NCBI GenBank assembly: GCA_038087015.1
Contig: JASBNA010000107.1
Coordinates: 31,866-95,865 of the forward strand
Origin: Cerrena zonata
Taxonomy: Eukaryota; Basidiomycota; Agaricomycetes; Polyporales; Cerrenaceae
Direction: 5' to 3'
Length of the DNA stretch: 64,000 bases
Positions 1-13,816 of this stretch are shown here, in pieces. A program made the position numbers and the translations under genes. Positions within the stretch are counted from its first letter, which is position 1. Each line of letters opens with the position of its first letter. Below the pieces are notes generated by a model. It saw nothing but the letters and a program-made list of their open reading frames with translations, was not told the DNA's origin and did not search any database.

Positions 1-500
1 AGGTTCTGCCTGGCTTATCTCATTGGGGCTAAACTTACATTTCTACGACACGTCTCACAGAATCAGAACTGCGCTTTCTTCTTCCGGTACCCCACGGGAT
101 CATTATTTCTTCAGTCCAAAATCGAAGTATCAGGCGGCTCACAACAAGCGGCTCATTGGATTTCCACCTCGAAAAATTTTACCTCGCATATTATCAATAC
201 CTTAATGGTAGACTTGTCTTTCGAATGATATCCTACGTCTCTCTAACATATTCAGGAGAAACCTTTGAAATACATATCCGGCACATGTTCATCCAGATCG
301 CATCCTGGAAGGATGGGACCGTCGTCTCTGAAATGGCTTTCGTTATACCTATTTCCCCCTAAGCGCTGCGCTACTAGTGTGGCTCGAGCGTCCTTGTGCC
401 ACGAAGCGTTCTTTATAATGGAAGGCTTGGGCGATAGTCATCGAAAAAGCTCAGAGTACTTCTTACTCTGCCTCCGACAATAAGGCGGTGACCGACTGTC
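1..500 (+). repeat. Upstream module of NLR subfamily A, copy 1
   Basis: This block is clearly homologous to 30530-31000 and 35225-35710, each a few hundred bases before an NLR start codon. In those two copies the block runs directly into the NLR promoter. Here about 2 kb of other sequence separates it from NLR1, so copy 1 has gained sequence or the others have lost it. The two later copies share an open frame through the block, but copy 1 breaks that frame near 203. I therefore treat it as non-coding. Confidence 0.7.
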
Positions 501-2821
501 ACGGTGAACCGCTCTCGTACTTGTTTCTCATCTATTTCAAATTGACCTGGTTCTCTACGGCAATGCTGCTTGCACTGGCTTTAGTTAGTATGCTGTATTC
601 ATTTGCCAACTGATTTCTATACTCACCGAATTTATATTATAGTTCGTCGAGTATCCAATGTACCGCTAGAGCAATCCTTGCCAGGTCCGAAAGGATTTGG
701 AAGACTTCGACCATGGATGCAGGAGGATAACCTAAGTACGGAATGCCTGTAACATGCCACATCGTTGTTGACCTACTGAATCCAGAGTTGGTCCGAAGTC
801 GGCACCGAGGAAGGATTGTAGATCTCCCGCATGAGTAAGCAAGAGGGGCATCCCGGATTCGTGATTAGTAACGAGCCTAGAGGATTGTACTTGAATAAAG
901 TCGATTTACGAAAGAAGCTGGTTCACTGGTGGGAGACGCGTGTCTCCATATACAGCAAGTAAAAGAGTAAAACCTAGAATCGATTAGAAGTCGAAAGTTG
1001 CTCGACGTTAGCATCATTTGAATTGCCAGAGCGAAACTGGTATGGTCGGTAAACTTTCAATAATGAGAGACTCGGAGGAGCTCGGGCATTGCCGATCGGA
1101 GTTTGAAGCTACAATGTCGTAGAATATCGATGTGTCGTCATCTAGCCATCATCTACTACTCTCCTTCCTTTGAACTGGTTTATTTAGTCCTGTCGTGATC
1201 TTCTATATATCTGTTGCTCTAAGCGAATCAGCCCTCACTTGTTTAATATCTGATCCCTTCCCTCCATGAAACAGCTTCGTGTCTCACCAGTTCTAACCAT
1301 CAATGTCTGGTGGCTTCCGGCGAATATCTATTGAAATTTTGACTTCTTGAATCACCTGGCATGGATCCTCGGCACAATGGCATCTAAAACCCGCCCGAGC
1401 ACGATTGACCTGCCATCCTGCAGAAACTCACAATCACAGCAATATTTCTATGCCTGTCGTCGGTAACATTACAGCGGTAGGCTGTTAGAGAGAGGTTGAA
1501 AGCCAGAGCTACATGAACGCGATAGTTTAGGTACGTGGATTCCTTCCATCTGTCATCCAATTGACCTTTGAATGGCTGGGATCTGCTTCGCCCTTCTTCA
1601 TCTCTCAGATGACATTCTCCTGTCTTCATATTTTTCTTGGTCACACCTTTCGTCTTCCCTACTCCCGACCTATCCCTCTCGGCGTCGTCCAGTACCCCAT
1701 TCTTCCTCGCTCTCGGCGTTCTGGGATACGAATAGCTCCGTTGGGAGGGCGGGAGTCATAGACGATGACCATGATGTGGGTCTGAGCGATTTAATATTGT
1801 GAGGTCGTAAGTTCTGCATTAGTCTCCCTTTCATGGATGCGTCCATTGACTGATAAACAACTATTTCAGGCATATTTATGTTCGTTTCGTATAGATCACC
1901 TGTAGGGAGTACCGAACAATAATACACGCTTCTCGGTAGGAACTGAATCATACCAGAGGTCGACCGCCAGATCTTATGATACAAACAGTGATATCGTAAG
2001 TACGTACATAATCCAAGATGTGGATATATGCGACTAATTCGTTCCATTCACATCCTTTAGTTTCTTCTGTCGAGTTGGGAGAATTCGAAAATTCACCGGG
2101 TTTTTGCTATTATGAGGCGATCGGTTCCAATAGCCATCGCGGCTGTTTCTCCCGACGGTGCTGTGTAGGATACACCGGCTTAGAGAATAGGATTGAATTA
2201 TACTGAAGACAGTCGAGATGCAATGTATGCACCGCTGACTGCTATATTCATCCAGTCCCGTATCTTTGTTTCTGATGACATACACAACTGTCTGGCATCA
2301 ACCAACATCTCTTTCCGCTATCCCGCGCCCTACATATGTCCACTAATCACGTTTTGAGACAATTCTTGCTGAAATATGATTTTCTTTCCACGGGTGAAAT
2401 CACTCCCCACTCTTCCTGCAACACCCAACTCAGGCATACGTTCACAGGGCTACCTTTAACTGACGCATATGAGAAATATACTTGGAAGTCAAGGTATCGG
2501 TGATCTATGTCAATTGACCGCTCTCATGTTGGGCAGTGTGGATTTTCAAACATCGGTTTATTGTTTGTCGCACTCCTGACGGACATATGTAATATACAGC
2601 TTCAATTCTGTGAACAGCCTGTGTTGAGCATTGACAGGCACCCCCCAGTCGAACCACTGCCTCATGGCTATAAGATTTGCGATAAACGCCAGACTGACTG
2701 TCATAGTCTCATGGTTATAGGCTCTCATAGTCCGTTGCGTACCCCCCAATCTCTACTACCCTATTCCTCAACTTCCCCTCAACCTAGGAATCTCTCATTG
2801 AAGTCGGATACCTCTACAACA
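501..2821 (+). other. Intergenic sequence and promoter of NLR1
   Basis: No convincing gene. Positions about 1086-2300 resemble 46515-47460, including the motif GGCATTGCCGATCGGAGTTT near 1086 and a shared stretch near 2018-2060. A weak fragment of the minus-strand family described in the findings lies near 730-800. The last 320 bases match the promoters of NLR3a and NLR3b. They end in a pyrimidine-rich run and the start context ACAACAATGG, as is usual for fungal promoters. Confidence 0.5.
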
Positions 2822-5800
2822 ATGGCTATCAATATTGCTCTCAAAAGTGTGTATAATCTTGACTCCGACGTCCAAATTGGAGTATTGATACCAAGCTCGA
2901 CGTAGTCCATTACGTACGGGAAGTCAAATGGAAATCTCGTTTTCCGGGACAAGAAATTCCAGCATTATATGTTGAAGTCAAATATGGGAATCGACGAGTG
3001 AAAACCAAAGCGAGCCGTGATTTGGGCGCTCAATGGGATGAAGAGCTCATCATGTAGGTGCATGTCTGACCTACTGCTGCTCAGATCGAACTAATTGTAG
3101 TTGTCAGACACGGGATAGATGACCATCAAATACTGCGTTTCCGTCTGAAAGCAGCCTTTCCTCTCGGAAGGGACCCCGTTCTTAGTGAACTCGATTACAA
3201 GGCAGAAGATCTATTTTCGTCCTTTGGTTTTCCCTATAATACACGTTCGTATATAACAATCTTGCTCCGGGAGTCTACACTAAATAGATGCTCGCGGGCA
3301 TAGAATATCTGAAGCTCAAGAGTATCAAGGATCCAAACAGTCCTATCACCTCCCGCATCACAATCAGCGCTGCCACAATCACCCATCAGGATGCGACACG
3401 ATGCCTGGTTGGAAATGCTCAGGCAGCCGCCATTCAACAACTGGATCCCAATAGCCTTGCAGGAAAGATCTGGCATCTCCTCGGAAGATTAGATGTACTC
3501 AGTGAAATTATTAGCAAAATCGACCAGGTGGCAAAGGTGGGTTATTGTTGGTGTTATAATTTGTTGATTGAAGCTCACTCGCACATAGCTGAACTCCTTC
3601 CTCGATCTCGGGTGGCAAATATTATCATCACTGTACAAAGTAGGTGCTGTTGCTATTACCGATGTCCCTTCCTAATGGAACTCGACCAGGCAGTCGAGAG
3701 GCAACGGACAACAGACCGGAAGATTATTGAACTTGTTGACACCATCAACCAAACATTCGACTTTGTTGATGATGCTGAGAAGCTTTGCGAGCATGTCGTC
3801 AATCTTAACACAGTAATCAGTGATATGCTCAAACAAATGGCTGAGTGTGCGCTTTTTGTGTGCGAGTATCTTCAGAAAAGTTTTCCTAGTAAGTACCTGG
3901 ACATTCGCTTGTAATTATTTCAGGAGGGAAATTGACAATTTACTAGAACGGATGGCAGGATCATTGCTGACTGACTCGAACAAGAAGATCGACGAGCTCA
4001 CCCAGGCTCTGGCCAAACTTCGAGAGAAACTTGACTCACGAGTGCGGTTGCATTCGGAACTTGTCAGTTTCAAGATTCATAACGATCTCTCTGAATTGCG
4101 GGATGTTGTCCGACGCTCCGATGCTCTCAAAGAGCTCAAACCAGCTGCGATGAATGCCGCCAAAAGGCCCCTGTGCCTCCACGGCACTCGAGAGTCTATT
4201 ATGCAGACAATTATTGACTGGGTCGTAAACATTGACGATAACGAGCAGAACATTCTGTGGCTCCATGGCCTTGCTGGATCGGGAAAGAGTACCATTGCGA
4301 ATACCGTCTCGGCACGTCTTCATGACTTACGTCGTCTAGGGGCATTTCTATTCTTCGAAAGAGATAAGACCAATCGTGATGCCGTCATACACACGATGGC
4401 TGCACAACTCGCGGACGCCGATCCTGTTTTACAATCCAAGATATCTGCTGCCATTGAACAGGATCGAAGGAGCATCAACAGTCACCTTGAAGCACAGTTT
4501 GACCATCTCGTTCGTCGTCCGCTCGATGATTCTTCCCCGTCTCTCCTTGGTCCCATCGTTATCGTACTCGATGCTTTGGACGAGTATGGAGACATCAACT
4601 CAAGACGATCGCTGCTTACCCTTATTGCCGACGAGTTCAAACACCTTCCCATCAATTTCCGATTTCTCATCACAAGTCGACCCGAGTTAGACATCGACAA
4701 TATGTTCTCAGGGAATCCAAAAATCGCATCGATCTCCTTGAATAAGATTGAGGATACAGTTCCAGAAATTCGTCTCTATTTGTCATCCGAGTTAGCTCAC
4801 ATACGAAAGGTGAAACGCATCTCAGACAACTGGCCAGAAGAGGACAGCTTGGACCGGGCGGCTCACATGTCGGAGGGTCTCTTTATCTGGGCATCAACAC
4901 TATCAAGGTTTCTACTGGAAACCCATGATCCGGCTGAGACACTGGAAAGCATCCTCTGGTCGAGTAATAAGGAGCACGCAGAAGGCCTGGATCAGCTGTA
5001 TGCCACAGTTTTGAACGCCAAGAAGGGCTGGCATTCTGGACTAGGTGAACGATTTCGGGTGGTGGCAACGATCGTTCTACTGTCCCAGATACCCCTCTCT
5101 GATATTGACATTGATCAGCTCTTGGGTTATCCGGAAAGCAAATCGTGCCGCGGTATATTTGAAGACTTCCACTGCCTTTTCGACCACACTCCCGGATGGC
5201 CCATTCGCGCACTCCATGCATCATTTGGCGATTATCTCACTGATGTAACCCGCAGCGGAGACAAGCCCTGGTCGCTGTCCGGCTTCGATGCAAATCACCA
5301 TCTCGTATTGTGCTGCTTCCGTGTCATGTCCGAGCAGCTTCGGTTCAATATATGCAATTTCGAGACATCAGGTCGACTGAACAAGGACTATGCCGATCTC
5401 AAAGAACGCATTGAGAAGCATATATCTCCGGCGTTGCGATATGCTTCGATGTACTGGTGGTATCACTTGAATGAGATTCAGACTTGGCAGGAGGATGTAG
5501 GATCAGCGCTGCGGTCATTCTCGGAGGAAAAACTTCTATTCTGGCTGGAGGTAGCCAGTCTAGTTGGCAATGTAGATGACACTCTGAGGGTATGTGATAT
5601 CGCTTACACCTTTGCCATAGTAAGTGTCTAGTCACCCATATGGATTTGTAGCAATACTAATCATTCATAGGATAAAGACAGCGAGCTCGCGATCCTGTGG
5701 ACCAATCTACGGATGTTCATAGGCGAATACAATCAAAGCATCTCCAATAGTGCCCTCCATGTATACGTATCAGCCCACTGTTCCCCATTCACGAAGATAC

Positions 5801-7989
5801 ACAACTGGAACGCCCAACCTGGTACCATTGCCAAATTAACCCACAATCATGATATCTTCCCCAGAGTATTGTCGCACACATTTCAATGTTGGTATCACCT
5901 TGCTTGCAGCCCCGATAGGCTACTCCTCCTATCTGATTGCTCCTCTGGCTCACTTTGGGTTCAGTGGAAGCCACTCTGGGGCAACGAGACAGCCCAATCA
6001 AGCACTCAATTAGAGAAGCCATATCCTGAGGATCCGCATTGTGGACCGGAACACATCACTGTGTCCTCCGATTGCAGAAGGGTTGCGGGATACTTTGAAG
6101 ACAAGGGCATTGATATCTGGGATGTGGAGACCGGTCGAGTGGAAAGCCACTGTATACAAGATGATGTATCCACATTAGCATTCCATCCGCTACATAGTGA
6201 TCAATTGGCGATTGGTTCATCAAACATGCTCTCTGTTTGGAACATAACAGAGGGCATCATGTGTTCAATCAAAATTGATCATTATGTTGATCAGATCACC
6301 TGGTCTCCAGACGGAACTTACCTGACTTCGCGCATTGCTGTCTGGAGCGTAACTGGGACAATTGCCACTATAACTTTGCAGAGGCACTTTTCCGACCTCA
6401 AGAGTTATGCCGTATGCTTCAGCCCGAAGACCCCATCTCATATACTACTCACTAGCTCGAGAGAACTCTGCTTGTATGATTTCCAGTCTAATGAACGGGT
6501 CTTTGGCCCATACACCACCAATGATCTCAGTCCAATAACCGATTTCCAAGAATGTACATTCTCTCCAGATGGCTCCCTCATTGCCGCTTCGTCAAAGTAT
6601 ACAATCCAAATTTTCGAGACCGAATCGGGACAACCATACCAAGATCCTATAGTAGCACCTGATTGGGTTGACCAACTCACTTTCATCCCAGATGGAAAGC
6701 AGATTGCCGCACTTGTGGGCGATACCATCTACACATGGGAGCTGTGCCATGGCTCCCAGGTCTCAGATCAGGAGCGATTCGATCGAGCGAATATGCGAGG
6801 CCATTTTGGAGTGACCACTTCGATTTCCTTCTCGCCAGACGGGACCAAGTTTCTATCATCTTCGTCGGACGGTACTGTTCATGTCCGCAGCTCTACTGAC
6901 TGTATGCTCCTGCGAGAATATTGGCCAATGGAGTACCCACAACTTGTCACCGCTGCCGTATTTAGTGCCGATAATAAGACCGTTTATTTGGCCCTAGATG
7001 ATGGGACAGTTCAAACATCATTGGGGAAAGTGCTCTACAGGCCCAAGGAGAGACAACAGATCAAAAATTTCCATGTTTATGTGTCTCAACTAACTTTCGA
7101 AGAGCACATCATATTTTCCCCCCTCCGGTCGAGGAAAGTTTTCATGATACCCAGCAATGGGGACCCTGAGAAGGACCTACATGAGATCTCTCTTGAAGGG
7201 GACTGGGATCGCTTTGTAGTTTCCAGCAATGGCCTCATTGCTTCCTTTTCATCCAATTCGGGCACAGTCAAATTTGTAAATCTCGAAGGAGATCATTCAC
7301 CTCATCCACTTCTCATTACAAAATATGCATATTTGGATACCTTGTCATTCTCTCAGAAGGGAGACGTGCTGGTGTCTCTCGGTGAAGATACAGGATACAA
7401 CCGGGACCAGACTCGCTCTGATTATGGCATTAATGTCTGGGACATCAAGTCTGCAACACATCTTCGAACTGTTTCTCTCCCTGAGGTTCATTATCGCCCT
7501 TTGCATACACCTCTCAATGCCGACTTACTAGCTCTCACGAACAGCGAGAGCATTATAATCTACGACATTGAGAAGGGCGCACTTGTGCATACCTTCAACT
7601 CATGGAGATGGTTCAACCATCTCGATATCCATGGCTCAAAGTTGATATCATCATCTGACGATCAAACCATCATGTGGGATCTCTCCGCCCTCCACACTGA
7701 TGGAACAACTCCACACCCAAATGCTGCCGGTACCCCGCCCTCCATACATTCCTCCTCCATCTCACCACAATGGAGTATACAACATAAAGATCGTCAACCG
7801 ACTGGATGGGTTCTAGGCTCTAATGGGGAACGATTATTGTGGGTTCCCTGGGAGTTACGGGGTCATCTGGATCCACCAGGCAGCACCCATGTTATCAGCA
7901 GCAGCCGACGAATAAAGTGGCCAGATTTCATCCCTGACATGGACTGGTTGAAGAACCACGAGGGAGTGGGGAGGTTGAGCATGGAATAA
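2822..7989 (+). CDS. NLR1: C2-NACHT-WD40 STAND receptor (subfamily A)
   Basis: My model is join(2822..2846, 2906..3053, 3108..3244, 3304..3536, 3589..3639, 3690..3888, 3947..5619, 5671..7989), 4785 nt or 1594 aa with every splice phase agreeing. Residues about 1-110 look like a C2 fold. About 110-265 are helical, including WQILSSLYK, as in the N-terminal region of other agaricomycete NACHT-WD40 proteins. The NACHT domain has the P-loop GLAGSGKS (about 372-379), Walker B VIVLDALDEYG (about 468-478) and the FRFLITSRPE segment. From about 823 to the end lie WD40 blades, for example SISFSPDGTKFLSS. By family knowledge such STAND proteins are cytosolic switches that oligomerise after ligand binding by the WD40 part, and act in non-self recognition or defence. 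The ligand is unknown. The 8-codon first exon is followed by an intron with an in-frame stop, so gene finders may choose a wrong start. Confidence 0.9.
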
Positions 7990-10900
7990 TTTGATGTTGG
8001 TTTCGTTTACCATGATCGCACATAGAGAGTCTGGATGGTTACGTCTCAGACTTGGATTGGGGTACATTGGAAAGAAGGGAGGATACTAAATAGGGTTACC
8101 GTTACGAATGATATTTTCACTCTTTTCTTTCGATGACTAGAACGATAGCGATAGGTTTCCAGGCTGCGATAAAGATATCTATTGTTTGTCAGATTGTATC
8201 TGCTAGCTACAGCTTTGGAAGCGACAAGATGTACATTCTTTGGGCCGGTCGTATTATGAATCGAGTCGATAGGATCTCGTGTACATTTTGTAAACTGAAT
8301 TCTCGTTGAACAAACGGTGTCAGCTACGTGGTTTTTTGACTGTGTAGATGTCGGTCCCGAAGACCGTAAGCATGATATATTTCCGATATGGGTTTCACGT
8401 AGAACACTGATTGAAAGGAAAAAGTTGGTACGTCAGTAGAACCACGGAGCCGTTGACGTGAAAGGAACGATGTCGAATGGGCAATGATATCGGATATGCC
8501 GTTTCGTAGGTATTGTTGCGTATATGCAACGTGATCTCTGTCTTCTTCTGAGATCGGTTTCGGGGATTCAAGGAGCGAACAGCATGTTCCCAGAGTAAGA
8601 TATACACCCTGTTAGTCACGAATCCATCAAACTCAGGGTTGTCGGTAAAAGTGTATAGTTCGGAGTCTCCGTTGAGAGTACGCTCACATGGATCGAATCC
8701 CGCTACGAAATAAAGGAAGAAAGGTAGAGATAGACGATGACTCACCCACGTTGAATCGACATCATTTCAGCACGATGGTATGAAACGGGACACCCATCGG
8801 ATAATAGGGGAAGGAAGTACCCCTGATGAGAGATTCGACACTGAAAGTCGCATATTTCTCATGTGTATCAAATTGGGCGGGTATAGGAGAAAACAAGTAG
8901 ATGAGAGGTGAACGTACGATGGATGAAACACGTCACGGTGTCAGTGTATCCTGAAATTGGATGGACTGATCGGATGGAACTGACAGCTGCCGTGTCGATA
9001 GAGTTATTGGTACATGTACTTCTTGGATTAGTATCCACTTGCGTTGTGAGACATCATATATATGAGGAGGTGATTGGCCCATACGAGAGGACTCGGAGGT
9101 AGAGTATGCCTCTCATGAATGACATCATATTTTAGACGAGGTTTAGATACAGCCAGAGGTCGTTGATACTTGATAGAGTGTTGTTCGCAACGACAGCATG
9201 TGAGTGGTGTCGTTTAGTTGTGACTAGTGCCACGGGTGGGAGGATCGGATATTAGAGCGTGCTGAGGGGTGCGATGATATTGAAAGGGAAGGTGGAGCGA
9301 GATGTCGAGCACTGAGGGGCACAGAACATGTCGGCGGGGTTTGAAGCTACAGTGGCGCCTCGAACGCTGCTACAGGCTCAGTCACCGTCTCAGTGTCTGG
9401 AATTCATTGGCTGAACTCTTACTTTCGTTTCATATCCAATCTCACCTTGACGAAACGCGACTCTATCCTTATTCTCGAACGTCCGTCTACCAAGGTCTAG
9501 GTGAGTAGGGAAAGTCGGCGGAAGGTATATTGTCGAAGGTGAGACACTACTTGAACTCACTTCGAAGTCCTTGTAATTAGGATGTGGGTAAAACCATGGA
9601 ACCGCCAACATGAGAGCCCGCAATACGCCATGAGATAACGATATCCGATTTGTCTTCCCCGTGAGCAGGAGACAATCTAGGTCGTTGATTTTACACATCA
9701 TGCGATGTTTCTTCTAAAGTCGGTTTCGGGGTAGAAATTGAAGATTTAAATGCAGAGTGAAGGACACTCGTCCGTTGAGCCGTTCGTTACTTTTCTTGAT
9801 AATCGATCATCGTCTGAGCTTTGATGATTTCGATCCGTAGAATACGTTTTCGTTGGCCCGAAATACAGGGTCGATTGAACACTAACTACATTGGGGATAG
9901 ACGGTCAGTACGGGGACTGACGAAGCGTGGTGATGAAACGCATGTCACCAAAGGTCCACGACGACCAGGGTTTATTCCATTCCAAATTCGTCAAGTTACG
10001 GATGGTAAGGGGAGAAAGGTTAGATGCATGTTCTCGCAAATTGTGTTCTCAACGAAGACGGGAGGGCAGGTATGAGAGAGGGCGGGATAAGCACACCATC
10101 GGTACATCGTGTGTTGTTTCTGCGACAGGGCTATGAAGATTTACTGACAACTTCAACGTTGAAAGAAAATCTAATACACGTACCTCAGATAGCCCGGTGC
10201 CTCCTTTCCGATTTGAAAGCGACATGACTATGCGGAAATTGGGCTGAAGGTTAGAGGCTTAGATCAGCAGCATCACAAAAAGCTTGAACTGCTTTAATCA
10301 TGTCGGAGGAAGAGTGCATCGTTCTGCATATAGGACGTCCTATCGCTATTAAATCCGGAGATGGTCCAACGTCACTCCGGAGAAACGATTGACAAGGGAG
10401 CCATCTGCGAGAGCACGAAGAGAGATACTAGATCTGTGGTTTCAGCTAGCGGACCTAGAGGATCGTATAGTAAAACGTAGCATGACCTGAGATAACGATC
10501 TCGAATTTTACCTTGCCGTCAGCATTGGATTTGAATCATCGCTTTTTACACGACGTAAGATAGTTCTTCTGTGGTAGGCATCGGGGTAGAGGATCAGCAG
10601 TCGAAATGGAGATTAAGGACGCCGTTCCATCAAATCTTCCCCTGCTCCGCCAGACAGTAATTTCGTCTCTGAAGTTCGATCTGTAGAATTGTCTGTGTTG
10701 GTTTGAGTTTGCAGAGCGGATTAAGAAGGGGATACACTAATGGTAGAAGATCGGTATTGGAATGTGTGATGTTTGATAACGAAGACATGACACTGAAAGC
10801 CCAGAAACGGGTTGGATCTTCTCGATTCCAGATCTGTCCGAGCGCAGATGGTGAAAATAGATAGTCGCAAGTGCTCGTCAGATTTCCTTCGACGTGCTTG

Positions 10901-13816
10901 TCCGGGCTTCATGGCAAAAGGGATAAAATTTGTTAACAAGGGAGATCGGGGGCAGGTTCACGAGCAGGCATACAGGGGACAGGATGAGCGTATTATTGAC
11001 GGAGCGTGTGCCAGTGTTTCCTGTGACTGGATTGTTCAGCATCGATAGAGCCTTTGATACACGCACCTCCAATGAGTTATTACCCCTTGTCGTTCTTCCC
11101 TACGCGAATGGCGTGAGTCTTCAGTCGGAGGTGTAGATAAGAACCGCCATCAACGACCCGTAGTGCTTCGGTCATAGATGCGGGAGATATCCCTCTTCAT
11201 GTAGGATGTCACAGTGTTCTTGTTTCATTGAACCCAGAGACCAGAGTGAAGGAAGGCGTCGAGAAGATCGCACGAAAAAGTATGCATCAATTTTTGAAAA
11301 GAGCTCGTTGGCTAAAGAAGGCCTCTATATCGCGTCGATGCAATACTCCCGGGCCAGCAAGAGTGCTACAGTACTTGATGTTAGAGCTTCCAGGTAATGA
11401 TCATCGTAAGGACTAGTCGACACGTCATAGGTCGGTGACGATCGCTATAAGAGCGGGCAATGCCGGTCGGAGTTTGGAACCAGATTGCTTCCTCACAGTC
11501 GTATTAGCCGACCACGTACACACAGTACAGTACTGTTGTAAACCTTTTCTCTCTCTTACACCTAGCGGGATCTCAAATCTCCAGGTGGCACACCTCCTAC
11601 CTATAACATATTCGACAGCCGTTGCCCCTGCTATCCTCCTGACACTGACGCTTAGGCTTCAGCAACTAAGTCGTCTACTTACTCAAACATGCACTCCTAT
11701 CGAACTCACCCTGTACGACTTCCTATCTGATACATCTGCTTCCTGTCCACTAGGTACATGGCTGGATGGCCTTCTGGCCACGAGAACAACATTCACGGAA
11801 TCAGACTGACTGGAACTCAAACTTATTGCAAAAACTGGGGCTGTAACTTCGCAAACATTCTAGTTCAACACTCTCCTCGTCATCTCGTCACTCACTATGT
11901 CCACGCCCGCAGTCTGTATCCATCGCCCGTCACTGATGCTCTAAATGTTGCCTGATGAGCTGAAGACCAGAATGGCCTCTTGCGTCTGCGTCTCGTCGAA
12001 AATACGACATCTTCATAGAGGGAGGTTTACGAAACACGAATTTGCATTCTACCCAAGGTATCTTCAGTCCTTCTCTTCAGTATCTCATGGTTCCCTCATT
12101 TCAGATCGAAACTGGAAAGACGCAGTGTTGAAGACCGAGGAACTTAGGAAATGCCGGTCGGAGTCTGACTACTACCTCGACCTCTCAACCTCCAATGCGT
12201 TCAACTGCACACTGCATGTAGCGGTTTTCGAATCCAATTCGCTTACTCTCTCTTGCTAGACGAGTTCCAGTCTTATCCCAATCTCCTCTGATTGCGCCAT
12301 ATCCAACGGATCAGATGCCTGTTCACCATACTGCTTGTCCGCATGTATCAACAACCCCCCGTTTACATCTCCTCTCCTTGGTCTTCTATACTTATGACCG
12401 CAGCCGCTGTCTCTGAATAATGAATATTGACCACCGAGCTCCTCTACGAGCTCCCAAAGGTGTTGCTTTGATGTTGCTAGTTTCGTTCTGGTCACGAGTC
12501 CTCACGTATGCGTCTAATTCGCTTCCCGTTATAAAAAACGGTCGGTCACTATCCTTCAACATTTCGTTTGTCTTACTATCTTAAAAGAACAGTCGATAGA
12601 ATACCCGATACTACTACGGAAGCTATCAAAGTGAGAGTGCAGATCTGTGCACTCCAAGTCTCATTTCTACAAACAAATCTATGAAGTACGTCCAGTCTCC
12701 CCATTCCGTACTTCCACTTGCCTCTAGCAAGCTCACACAGCACAACACTATCTGGTACCTCCCATACAACTACGCAGATGTCCCAAACAGCCAGACAGTA
12801 CCTTCGGCAATGTTGTCTCACTGCTCACGACCGTCGCCCGGTTCTCTTTCTCGTGTATCCTCATCTCCCTCGCTTTCTCTGCTTAAACTCAAACCATTAA
12901 TACCTTTGCTTATAGTATCTGACATGCACTCTTCGAATATATCGTCCGACATCGTCATTTTCCTTCTCACCTCAAATTCTCGTACATACCGATTTGTATC
13001 CCCAACGAGGAAGAATGCACGTCCATAATGACTGCTAACAACAGTCGTACACATCCTTATCCCGTCCGCTTCCTCGTCCTCAAAATACAGACTCACCTTT
13101 CTTCCATTTAAAATACAGCTCTCTCATCGCTCTTCTCTACGGTCCCCAATGAGAGACTTCCTTAGCACCTCCGAGAACAGATATTTTGCCCATAAAATTC
13201 CTGTGATGACCTTTCATCTGCATCTCAGCCTCTAGCTTTCGAGAGATAAACCCCCTTCATCTCAAGTAACGGAATTCACCATTTCTGTTAGTCCTGTCAG
13301 AAAGTGCCTATCATGTCTTCGCTTTGTCCCTCTCTCTGCCGTATAATAGGCTGGTAGTCGCTTATCAAAGGAATCTACTCTACCAAACGACTTTTCCTGC
13401 TTACGCAAAAAAACCTTTCTGCGTCGCAATATCTCCCCATATGTCAATTCTACGTCCTTTATGCACGTACTAGGGAATTCTTTACTCTCACGCAACGACT
13501 CAGAGTTTCTGCTACTTTTGTTGTACGGATGACATGGACTCGTGTACCAAATACTAATATATGACATACCTTAGTTCATCGAGCGGACCATGTGCGAAGT
13601 GATTCGAAGGAACAACTCGTTCCAACGAGACAAAACTTATTTGTTATGATTCATTTTCAGTGTACCGGAGAGAGATACAAGAGACGATGAAATATCGCAA
13701 TTAGGCTGAGTTGATGGAGGATTTCAACTTGTACGGCGACTAATGGTGTGTTTGAAAGGTTCGCCGAGTTATACAACTTTCTTTTGTTGCCGCTAGAACC
13801 GCCCACAGTGACGATA
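7990..13816. other. NLR1-NLR2 spacer, left part: decayed repeated modules
   Basis: No intact gene seen. The first kilobase resembles the region after NLR2 (23083-24100) and, more weakly, after NLR3b. Plus-strand copies of a shared 20-bp motif lie near 9328, 11458 and 12150. Minus-strand coding-like fragments shared with other spacers lie at 8606-8700, 10321-10350 and 11178-11214. The stretch 13540-13816 is paralogous to 48180-48495. Confidence 0.5.
8606..8700 (-). pseudogene. Coding-like remnant convergent to NLR1
   Basis: Read on the minus strand, this encodes a peptide containing TLNGDSELYTFTDNPEFD. A homologous peptide, TLNGHSELYAFTDNPEFD, is encoded at 23608-23712 after NLR2, and a weaker one at 42085-42150 after NLR3b. 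A plausible minus-strand intron acceptor (TTTCGTAG) precedes it. Several differences between the two copies change the amino acid, so constraint is not evident. The protein is unrecognised. Confidence 0.3.

Noticed and set aside
1670..2047. Minus-strand 125-codon frame with weak similarity to 47060-47269
   Set aside because: Only a short stretch near the N-terminus matches, the rest diverges in frame, and no splice model supports a gene.
2847..2905. In-frame stop soon after the NLR1 start, also seen near 31336 and 36061 in the copies
   Set aside because: The stop lies in intron 1. Comparison with NLR2, which has clear splice sites, shows the same 25-nt first exon in all copies.
4036..4323. 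Antisense open frames across the NACHT exons of each NLR
   Set aside because: They are shadows of the conserved sense coding sequence and recur only because the NLRs are homologous.
8690..8705. GGATCGAATCC resembling a tRNA B box
   Set aside because: No matching A box, acceptor stem or cloverleaf could be formed around it.
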